NCBI RefSeq assembly: GCF_001704415.2
Contig: NC_030816.1
Location: 81,594,713-81,658,712 of the forward strand
DNA length: 64,000 bases
Origin: Capra hircus
Lineage: Eukaryota; Chordata; Mammalia; Artiodactyla; Bovidae
Direction: 5' to 3'
Position numbers and translations under genes: made by a program. The notes under the pieces were generated by a model. That model saw only the letters and a program-made list of their open reading frames with translations. It was not told where the DNA came from and did no database searches. Below, piece after piece: positions 55,876-64,000 of the stretch. The stretch's first letter is position 1, and each line of letters begins with the position of its first letter.

Positions 55876-56123
55876 AATGCATGCATGCTGAGTCATGTCC
55901 AAGTCTTTGTGAACCTATGGACTGTACCCGCCCCGCCCCCCCATCACATCCCTACCCCCACCCCCTAGGATCCTCTGTCCATGGGATTTTCCAGGCAAGA
56001 ATACTGGAGTGGGTTGCCATTTCCTGTACCAAGGGATCTTCCCTACCCAGAGATCAAACTCATGTCTCTTGTGTCTCCTACATTGGCAGATGGATTCTTT
56101 ACCACTGAGCCACCTGGGAAGCC
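55876..56123 (-). repeat. Bov-tA SINE with C-rich insertion
   Basis: 'gctgagtcatgtccaagtct' begins the antisense body and 'accactgagccacctgggaa' ends the head. Within the first monomer, where other copies read 'ggactgtagcccgccaggct', about 35 extra C-rich bases lie at 55929-55966. Confidence 0.9.
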
Positions 56124-56589
56124 TGTTCACTAAACACATATGTAAAGCCCTTAAGCCTCATAACTCACATTATTTGAAGATCACCCTGGGTCCTCAGACT
56201 GAGTTTTGGAGGTTTCCGCATCATAACAAACATACTGAAATGTACCCATAACTTACTTTAAATAGAATTTTATCGTAGTGATTTAAAATTGCTTGCTTTG
56301 CTCAAGTTATATAATTTAGGGTCAGCAATCATTCCTTGGAGATCATCTAGATCCTCAGGAATTTTTGCAAAGTAAAAAAAAAAATTAACGCACAACTAAT
56401 TTTATAATGTAGTGAGAGCTTCAAAAACACTCAACTACTAAAAAAAATGGATCTAATGTTATATCTTTATAGGAGTTTAGTTGTTTTCTTATTAAATTTC
56501 ATTTTGAAGCTTTATTTTTATAATTTGGGTCTAATTATCTGGGCCAGATAATTACTTTTGAGGGCCTCTGTATGAGTCCTAGGTCCTGT
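56124..56589. other. Unique AT-rich non-coding sequence
   Basis: No gene or repeat recognised. Confidence 0.4.
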
Positions 56590-56740
56590 TCCAGTGGTGT
56601 CTAGTGAGCCAACAAAAACTCCATGAGGTAATACTGCTTTAGAGATGAGATAAACCACACAGAGTGACTTCTCTACAATCACAAGGCCACTAAGCTAGAT
56701 CTTGTGATTCCGAACTCCATACTCTTTCCATTGCCCGAGG
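56590..56740 (-). repeat. Probable MIR fragment
   Basis: 'ccatgaggtaatactgcttt', 'agagatgagataaaccacac' and 'tcacaaggccactaagctag' follow the antisense MIR order, diverged. Confidence 0.5.
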
Positions 56741-57311
56741 AGGATACACTAGATGGCCTCTGAGCACACATGCCTCCTTGGACAGCTATTACTTTCTATA
56801 TTACACAAGACTCGGGGGAGTTGGTATCAGAGGCCTACAGCCTGGGCAAAAGATAGGCCTGAATAATGGAGGAGGTCAAGACTCAGTGAAATCAGTAACA
56901 GATGGAGCTCACTGAATAAGTGGTTTTGGCCAGCATCTATTGATTCATTATATTTTCAAAGCATGTCATAGAATGTTCACAACAGGAATTGATTTCATGG
57001 GATCTGTAACTATTGGCATGCATGACTGAAGGTTTGTTAGAAATGGGAAACTTACTATCTAACCAAGACACACAGATGGAATAAAATGAAGAGGAAGAAG
57101 AAAACACGACTTGAGAGAGATATTGTTCCTTTCTTGGATAGGGATGAGATGCGGGTGGTAGGACTCTGGACAGGGGACAGTGTGAGGGAATATAGGAGGG
57201 CATTGTCAAATTCTCTGTAAGGGGGTCAGAAGAGACGTCAGACTCTCCCCGGGCTGAGTCCTCCTGAGAGAAAGGGCACCCCCAGGCAGAAGGCAGCATG
57301 AGTTCTGAATC
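56741..57311. other. Unique non-coding sequence
   Basis: No gene or repeat recognised. Confidence 0.4.
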
Positions 57312-57592
57312 GGTGACCTACTCATTAGCAGAACTGATGGTGAAATTGAAGCTCCAATATTTTGGCCACCTGATGCAAAGAACCAACTCACTGGAAAAGA
57401 CCCTGATGCTGGGAAAGACTGAGGGCAGGAAGAGAAGGGGATGACAGAGGATGAGATGGTTGGCTGGCATCACTGACTCGATGGACATGAGTTTGAGCAA
57501 ACTCCGGGAGATGGTGAAGGACAGGGAAGCCTGGTGTGCTGCAATCCATGGGATCACAAAGAGTCAGACACGACTGAGCGACTAAACAACTT
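57312..57592 (+). mobile_element. BovB LINE 3'-end fragment
   Basis: 'gaagctccaatattttggcc', 'aaagaccctgatgctgggaa', 'gatggacatgagtttgagca', 'cagacacgactgagcgacta'. About 280 bp of the sense 3' end. Confidence 0.92.
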
Positions 57593-57839
57593 AGGTCCCA
57601 AGAGACAGCGTTGGAGAGATGTCCAGTAGACAGCAGGTTATTAGTACTGATATCGTCTCTCCAGGGTCTCCAAGAACTCCATGTTCTTCTGGGTGGTGTC
57701 ACAGAGAAAGCTGCATTCTAGCCTACCCTCTTAGAGTTTCTTTACTACCTGGTACCAGTGTCACTCTCTGGGCACCATCTGGCCTCTGTCTCTGCAATAA
57801 GCAAATATGGAGCAGAAAATAGAAAGAGAACAAGTTTTG

Positions 57840-58260
57840 AGTCAAGCAGAGCTAAGGTCAAAGCCCAATTTCACTATTTACTGGGTATGTGACTTAGACA
57901 AGTTTCAAGCTTCTCTGACCCTCTGTTTCCTTCATCTATGAAATCAGGATAAGATTACCTTTCTTGCTGGGCTTCCCTGTGGCTCAGCTGGTAAAGAATC
58001 TGCCTGCAATGCGGGAGACTTGGGTTGGATCCCTGGGTTGGGAAGATAGACCCCCTGGAGAAGGGAAAGGCTACCCACTCCAGTATTCTGGCCTGGAGAA
58101 TTCCATGGATTGTATAGTTCATGGGGGCACAAAGAGTTGGACACGACTGAGTGACTTTCACTTTACCTTTTTTGCTGGGTTATTGTGGGGAGGCGAAATT
58201 ATACATGTCAAAAGCCTGGCGTACAGTTAGTGCTCAGCTAATGGCAGCAATTATTACAGC
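57840..58260 (+). repeat. MIR SINE, split by Bov-tA
   Basis: The left part (57840-57971) has 'ttcactatttactgggtatg', 'tgacttagacaagtttcaag' and 'ctctgtttccttcatctatg'. The right part (58166-58260) has 'gggttattgtggggagg' and 'cctggcgtacagttagtgct'. Together they cover most of MIR in sense order. Confidence 0.85.
57972..58165 (+). repeat. Bov-tA SINE nested in MIR
   Basis: 'cttccctgtggctcagctgg', 'tgggttggatccctgggttg', 'ggctacccactccagtattc', 'gacacgactgagtgactttc'. A 14-bp TSD with one mismatch (cctttYttgctggg) lies at 57958-57971 and 58166-58179. Confidence 0.95.
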
Positions 58261-58784
58261 TCAGCCAGATGCCAATGAACGCTGTGGCACTAGAGGTGAA
58301 AAGGCCATTTTTTGGCTAACCTGAAAGTCCTGGATTTTTATCTTTGGCTTCAGAATCTTTTCTTCCTTTTCTTCTCTCTCATGCAAACCTAGTAAACTCT
58401 GCAGGCAGAGACCCCTTGCCATTAAGTGGCATTGATGTTAATTCCTCTAGGATTCTCTGAGCCAAGAAAAGAGGACTTAATCCTTCACAGCCCCTTGATT
58501 TTAACTCTGGAAAAGTTGACTTGCAAGTTTGGCATTTCCATTCTGCCTGCGGTGGTTTTAGCTGACGTTTTGCTTGCCTGAGCTGAGGAAGGGCAAGTCC
58601 CTGAGAGAACACGTGTTTTTCTTCTTTTAAACAAGAATATGAAAGATTTACTTACAAGGAGGAGAGCGTGGGGGCAGCAAATGTATGAGAGAGAGCGTAT
58701 CCCAGGGCGGATGCATATCTTGGGTGGATTGTAAGTAAGGGCTTTTACATTTTGAACCATTCCAACCTAAGCAGTTTCTCAAGT
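58261..58784. other. Unique non-coding sequence
   Basis: No gene or repeat recognised. Confidence 0.4.
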
Positions 58785-59053
58785 ACTGCTGCTGCTGCTG
58801 CTAAGTCTCTTCAGTCGTGTCCAACTCTGTGCGACCCCATAGACAGAAGCCCACCAGGCTCCCCAGTCCTTGGGATTCTCCAGGCAAAAATACAGGAGTG
58901 GGTTGCCATTTCCTTCTCCAATGCATGAAAGTGAAAAGTGAAAGTGAAGTCACTCAGTTGTATCCAACTCCTAGTGACCCCATGGAGTGCAGCCCACCAG
59001 GCTCCTCCGTCCATGGGATTTTCCAGGCAAGAGTACTGGAGTGGGCTGCCATT
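58785..59053 (-). repeat. Bov-A2 dimeric SINE
   Basis: (CTG)n lead, 'gtctcttcagtcgtgtccaa', linker 'gcatgaaagtgaaaagtgaa', second monomer 'gtcactcagttgtatccaac' to 'gagtactggagtgggctgcc'. Confidence 0.93.
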
Positions 59054-60366
59054 TGCATCCAAAATTGCTTTTTCTTTCTTCAATTATGCCTTTGAAAGCA
59101 TGGAAACAGAAATCAATTTAGAGAAGAATTTTCAGTCTTGCTGGTTAAATATACCACTACATAAATACTTCGTTATTCTTTGTGAAAACCCACTAGCTCT
59201 GGAATATTGGTTTTCCTATACACATGAGCGCAAAAACATAGATACAGAATTCCAAACAGGAATCAGTAAAAAATACACCAAATATCAGAATTAACAAATG
59301 GGATCCAGAAATTCAGTGTACCAGGAGTTACTTTTTAATTTGCAATTACTTGTGTGTGTGTGTTTTTTTTTCCTCATAAGCCTGTAAAACCCTGAAAGCT
59401 GTGAGGAGCATTTCACCTCAAATTGAAGTATTCTAAGATTGAACTTGCATATATTTATGGCACAGGTTGTTTCTCTTTCTACAAGAAAGTATTAGAAATG
59501 CTAGTATGTAAAACAGGTGATTTGTGGTAGTTAAGTTGCCTGCATACAGATTTCCAGCATAAACTAGTTAACAGTCACCCTCCTGGGCTTCTGTCTTCAG
59601 GCAGAATATTGTCCTCAAATATTGAATACCCAGGGGCTGTGTTTCTACCCATTGGGATAACCTGTTTTCAGGAAGCTACTCTTCCTGCCAAACGGAGAAC
59701 AGCAAAACACCCTGCCATCCCAGGCCCAGAGTGAAACTCAAGACTGAGACAAGGGAGCCTTTCCAGGTAGACCCCTAACAGTAGCAAACGTTTCTATGGA
59801 GCTTCTGGAGGGAACCAAAGGCTTCTTGGTGATCAGATAAAGACCGTCACTTGACATTTGTACTCTGAGAAAGCACATTCTCCAAAACACAAAATAAAGA
59901 CCAACCTGCAAAAAAGTGATGTCCCAGCACAGAACAGAAAACATCTGAGGGAACTGAACAAAACGCATACACACATACACACATGCTTTTACCTAGCCAA
60001 AGTGTCTATTTCTTAGCCATACCTGACCAAATAATGCCTTTTAGAAATAGTTCACATTTTTTAAAAAAGTGGTCAACAAATTGCGCCTTCATAAGCACAG
60101 GGTAGAATTCAATGTTCGGTACCCCTAACCTTGAAAGTAGCCAAGGGGTTTTTTTCATTCCATCTTCTTTTATCAGCTTGCGCTAAGTTCAAGAGTAATT
60201 AGGTAATGAAAAGTTTTTCATTCATTCATTTCAGAAATAACTATATTAACTCTCAGGTAAGGCAAATTTTAATACCATCCGACCCACCAGGGAAGCCCAA
60301 TACAGCAGCAACTTTAGCTTATTTTCAAGTGATAAGGCTGTTTCATATTGTTATTGAGTGACACCT
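59054..60366. other. Unique non-coding sequence
   Basis: A (TG)n run at 59351-59362 is followed by T9. A 17-base SINE-head remnant ('cccaccagggaagccc') sits at about 60283-60298 without its body. Otherwise nothing recognised. Confidence 0.4.
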
Positions 60367-60378
60367 CATTAGCACTTG

Positions 60379-60653
60379 GAGAAGGCGATGACACCTCACT
60401 CCAGTCCTCTTGCCTGGAAAATCCTATGGACAGAGGCGCCTGGTAGGCTGCAGTCCATGGGGTCGCACAGAGTCCAACACGACTGAGAGACTTCACTTTC
60501 CCTTTTCACTTTCCTGCATTGTAGAAGGAAATGGCAACCCACTCCAGTGTTCTTGCCTGGAGAATCCCAGGGATGGGGGAGCCTGGTGGGCTGTGGTTAT
60601 GGGGTCACACAGAGTCAGACACGACTGAAGCGACTTAGCAACAGCAGCAGCAG
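60379..60653 (+). repeat. Bov-A2 dimeric SINE
   Basis: Two monomers ('gagaaggcgatgacacctca', 'gtagaaggaaatggcaaccc') with the 'cactttcccttttcactttc' linker and an (AGC)n tail. A perfect 12-bp TSD, cattagcacttg, lies at 60367-60378 and 60654-60665. Confidence 0.95.
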
Positions 60654-60819
60654 CATTAGCACTTGCATCCAAGGGTCATTTGCTAACAAAGCTTGCTTGA
60701 ATATCAGAGCTGATCATCTTGAATTTGAAAAGTCTCAAAGTTATTAACTCTATACAAAGCACACTTATGGAAAATAGGAACCTCCTTAACTTGCATTAAT
60801 GAAGTAAAACAAGTAACAT

Positions 60820-61371
60820 TAGTAATAACAGCTAACATTTACTGAGCCCCTATTATTTACTAGGCACTGTGCTAAGTAATTGATTTACTGTTAGGGCCCA
60901 GTGCAGGCAGCCCCCAAATATGCCTCAATAGCATGTATTTGTCCCACGTGAAAGGTGCCCTCCCTGTACCAGGAGATAGAAAGACATCCTTATTAACAGA
61001 GATAGGGAATTTAAAGCTGAGAACGCCATATAAACAAACCTTGTTGCTTCTTTACTAATTTTCTACCCAAACCCAAACTTTTCTTAAATTCTTTACTAAT
61101 TAAGCATCCAAACTCAACTTCTTTGTCTGGTCAGTTCCTCTCAAACTTATTGTTTCTTTGTCTAAAAATTATAAAAGCTGCCTGCTTTGGTCACTCCTGA
61201 AGTTCCATTTCTGTGAGACCTCTGTGTGTGTAAATTAACATTTGTTTCTTTTTCTCCTGTTATCAGTCTGATGTCTATTTTATTCTTAGTCTAACCACAG
61301 AACTCAAGAAGGATAAAGAAGGAAATTTCCCCTCCCCAACATTATCATCTTTCATCTTCACTAGACCTTTC
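60820..61371 (+). repeat. MIR SINE, split by a solo LTR
   Basis: Left part 60820-60888: 'agctaacatttactgagccc', 'taggcactgtgctaagtaat'. Right part 61342-61371: 'ttatcatctttcatcttcac'. They join into a continuous sense MIR 3' half when the LTR is left out. Confidence 0.8.
60889..61341 (+). mobile_element. Solo ERV LTR inside a MIR
   Basis: A 453-bp unit starts TGTTAGGG and ends CCCCAACA, a near-perfect terminal inverted repeat with TG...CA ends. Flanks ttac (60885-60888) and ttat (61342-61345) form a 4-bp TSD with one mismatch. A TATA-like tataaaag lies at 61170-61177, with a T-rich U5 afterwards. No canonical AATAAA is seen. No viral coding sequence flanks it. The family name is unknown to me. 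Confidence 0.75.
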
Positions 61372-61787
61372 TTCAGTTCAGTTCAGTTCAGTTCATTTCA
61401 GTTGCTCAGTTGGGTCCGACTCTTTGTGACCCCATGGACTACAGCACGCCAGGCCTCCCTGTCCATCACCAACTCCCGGAGTTTACTCAAACTCATGTCC
61501 ATTGAGTCGGTGATGCCATCCAACCATCTCATCCCCTGTCATCCTGATGCCATCCTCTGTCATCCCCTTCTCCTTCTGCCTTCAATCTTTCACAATATCA
61601 GGGTCTTTTCCAATGAGTCAGTTCTTCGCATTAGGTGGCCAGAATACTGGAGTTTCAGCTTCAGCATCAGTCCTTCCAGTGAATATTCAGGACTGATTTC
61701 CTTTAGGATGAACTGGTTGGATCTCCTTTCAGTCCAAGGGACTCTCAAGAGTCTTCTCCAACACCATAGTTCAAAAGCATCAATTCT

Positions 61788-62761
61788 TCAATGCTCATCT
61801 TTCTTTATAGTCCAACTCTCACATCCATACATGACTACTGGAAAAAACATAGCTTTGACTAGATGGACCTTTGCTGACAAAGTAACGTCTCTGTTTTTTA
61901 ATAAGCTGTCTAGGTTGGTCATAACTTTTCTTCCAAGGAGCAAGCGTTTTTTAATTTCATGGCTGCAGTCATCATCTGTAGTGACTTTGGAGCCCCCAAA
62001 AATAAAGTCTGTCACTGTTTCCACTGTTTCTCCATCTATTTGCCATGAAGTGATGGGACCGGATGCCATGATCTTAGTTTTCTGAATGTTGAGCTTTAAG
62101 CCAAACTTTTCACTCTCCTCTTTCACTTTCATTAAGAGGCTCTTTACTTCTTCACTTTCTGCCACAAGGGTGGTGTCATCTGCATATCTGAGGTTATTGA
62201 TTTTTCTCCCGGCAGTCTTAAGTCCAGCTTCTGCTTCATCCAGCCCAGCGTTTCTCATGATGTACTCTGCATATAAGTTAAATAAGCAGGGTGACAATAT
62301 ACAGCCTTGACATATTCCTTTCCCGATTTGGAACCAGTCTGTTGTTCCAGGCCCAGTTCTAACTGTTGCTTCTTGACCTGCATACAGATTTCTCAGGAGG
62401 CAGGTCAGGTGGTCTGGTATTCCCATCTCTTGAAGAATTTTCCACAGTTTGTTGTGATCCACACAGTCAAAGGCTTTGGCATAGTCAATAAAGTAGAAGT
62501 AGATATTTTTCTGGAATTATCTTACTGTTTTAATGATCGAATGGATGTTGGCAATTTGATCTCTGGTTCCTCTGCCTTTTCTAAATCCATCTTGACTATC
62601 TGGAAGTTCATAGTTCACGTACTATTGAAGCCTGGCTTGGAGAATTTTGAGCATACTTTGCTGGTATGTGAGATGAGTGCAATTGTGTGGTAGTTTGAAC
62701 ATTCTTTGGCATTGCCTTTCTTTGGGATTGGAATGAAAACCGACCTTTTCCAGGCCTGTGG
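61788..62761 (-). pseudogene. BovB ORF2, reverse transcriptase part
   Basis: The RT domain of the near-full-length copy, 3' part of ORF2. The frame is open from 62462 to 61788 and holds motif B as KGICQGCILSPCLFNLYAEY (R to C against other copies) and the catalytic RYADD (about 62175-62186). Upstream, between 62463 and 62761, the RT motifs around GFRKGRG and the motif A Asp box are recognisable but out of frame. One base is missing near 62654 relative to the copy at 45350 ('aaagtatgctc' against 'aaagtaatgctc'), with extra stops. The product cannot be made as one chain. Confidence 0.88.
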
Positions 62762-63505
62762 CTACTGCTGAGTTTTCCAAAATTGCTGACATATTGAGTG
62801 CAGCACTTTCACAGCATCATCTTTCAGGATTTGAAATAGCTCAACTGGAATTCCATCACCTCTGCTAGCTTTGTTCGTAGTGATGCTTCCTAAGGCCCAC
62901 TTGACTTCACATTCCAGGATGTCTGGCTCTAGGTGAGTGATCACACCATCATGATTATCTGGGTCACGAAGATCTTTTTCGTATAGTTCTTCTGTGTATT
63001 TTTGCCACCTCTTCTTGATAGCTTCTGCTTCTGTTTCATCCATACCATTTCTGTTCTTTATTGAGCCCATCTTTGCATGAAATATTCCCTTGTTATCTCT
63101 AATTTTCTTGAAGGGATCTCTAGTCTTTCCCATTCTATTATTTTCCTCTATTTCTTTGCACTGATTACTGAGGAAGGCTTTCTTATCTCTTCTTGCTATT
63201 CTTTGGAACTCTGCCTTCAAATGGGTAAATCTTTCATTTTCTCCTTTGCTGTTCACTCCTCTTCTTTCCATAGCTCTTTGTAAGACCTCCTCAGACAACC
63301 ATTTTGCCTTTTTGAATTCGTTTTTCTTGGGGATGGTCTTGATCACTGCCTCCTGTACAATGTCACGAACCCCCTGTCCATAGTTCTTCAGGCACTCTAT
63401 CAGATCTAATCCCTTTAATCTATTTCTCACTTTCTCTGTATAATCGTGAGGGATTTGATTTAGTTCATACCTGAATGGTCTAGTGGTTTTCCCTACTTTC
63501 TTCAA
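62762..63505 (-). pseudogene. BovB ORF2, linker between endonuclease and RT
   Basis: A 247-codon open stretch covers the region between the endonuclease and RT domains, Lys/Glu/Arg-rich with no catalytic motif. It ends at a TAG (62762-62764) where the 45-kb copy has TGG ('cagcagtggcc'), so a Trp-to-stop change separates it from the RT. Its first residue is a TTG within a frame that continues upstream into the endonuclease, so 63505 is not a natural start. Confidence 0.85.
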
Positions 63506-64000
63506 TTTTATTCTGAATTTGGCAATAAGGAGTTCAGGATCTGAGCCACAGTCAGCTCCTGGTCTTGTTTTGGCTGACCATATAGAGCTTTTTCATCTTT
63601 GGCTGCAAAGAATATAATCAATCTGATTTCGGTGTTGACCATCTGGTGATGTCCATGTGTAGAGTCTTCTCTCATGTTGTTGGAAGAGGGTGTTTGCTAT
63701 TAACAGTGTGTTCTCTTGGCAAAACCCTGTTAGCCTTTGCCCTGCTTCATTCTGTACTCCAAGGCCAAATTTGGCTGTTATTCCAGGTATTTCTTGACTT
63801 CCTATTTTTGCATTCCAGTCTCCTATAATGAAAAGGACATCTTTTGGGGGTGTTAGTTCTAGAAGGTCTTGTAGGTCTTCATAGAACCATTCAACTTCAG
63901 CTTCTTCAGCATTACTGGTCAGAGCATAGACTTGGATTACTGTGATATGAATAGTTTACCTTGGAAATGAACAGAGATCATTCTATCATTTTTGAGACTG
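63506..64000 (-). pseudogene. BovB ORF2, endonuclease part (partial)
   Basis: Read on the minus strand, the APE-type endonuclease core is clear: VLFIIGDWNAKIGS (about 63790-63831), then ANTLFQQ and WTSPDGQHRNQIDYILCS, the last carrying the Asp of the family's terminal motif. A TGA at 63593-63595 breaks the frame shortly after this motif, and the frame is also lost near 63945, where one base seems missing. The N-terminal part lies beyond the window. Confidence 0.85.

Larger units (their letters stand above)
61372..64000 (-). mobile_element. BovB LINE, near full length, runs off the window
   Basis: The minus-strand element begins at its 3' terminus with tandem TTCAG units (61372-61396) and continues without large gaps through RT and linker into the endonuclease region at the right edge. 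At least 2.63 kb of a roughly 3.2-kb family is present. It is the longest BovB copy here. Confidence 0.95.

Noticed and set aside
61402..62085. 227-codon + strand open frame
   Set aside because: It is the antisense of the BovB RT on the minus strand; BovB antisense is often open because of its codon composition.

Overview
The window is mammalian nuclear DNA from a ruminant, most likely a bovid. It carries the bovid set of interspersed repeats: BovB (RTE) LINEs, Bov-tA SINEs (tRNA-like head plus BovB-derived body), dimeric Bov-A2 SINEs, CHR-type tRNA SINEs, and the ruminant L1 3' end. Older mammalian repeats lie beneath them (MIR, L2, MER5-type hAT relics, an HAL1/L1M element, a MaLR-type LTR). 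Cattle, buffalo, sheep and goat cannot be told apart by eye. Repeat families were named by recognising consensus-like sequence, not by an alignment, so boundaries are accurate to about 5-20 bases unless a target-site duplication (TSD) is given.

Only one piece of an ordinary protein-coding gene can be supported. It is a terminal exon on the + strand (10067-10465, stop at 10463-10465), with a long pyrimidine tract and acceptor in front and a 3' UTR of about 0.9 kb ending at an AATAAA (10324 + 1000 = 11324-11329). The exon encodes a Pro/Ser/Leu-rich tail ending in Ser-Ser-Val, which fits a class I PDZ ligand. I could not name the gene. I found no convincing upstream exon in positions 1-10066, so that stretch is probably its last intron. 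Downstream of the poly(A) site, about 52.6 kb is intergenic or intronic.

Layout. 1-10 kb: sparse old repeats (MIR, HAL1/L1M, L1). 10-11.35 kb: the exon and 3' UTR. 11.4-24 kb: mostly unique sequence with scattered SINEs, an L2, a BovB fragment and a solo LTR (22598-23015). 24-35 kb: dense BovB 3' fragments and an L1 split by two SINEs. 35-45 kb: unique stretches and SINEs, including a head-to-head SINE pair. 45-54 kb: two BovB RT fragments (45198-46603 still open for 489 codons) and a Bov-A2 nested in a BovB. 54-61 kb: MER5 relics, MIRs and SINEs. 60.8-64 kb: a MIR split by a solo LTR, then a near-full-length BovB (minus strand) that runs off the right edge.

I see no operon, CRISPR array, tRNA or rRNA gene, or novel multi-gene system. 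The points of interest are the unidentified PDZ-tailed exon, the readable order of nested insertions with good TSDs, odd repeat structures (fold-back SINE, BovB with an inverted 3' end), LTRs with promoter-like motifs, and repeat-free AT-rich blocks that could be conserved regulatory DNA.
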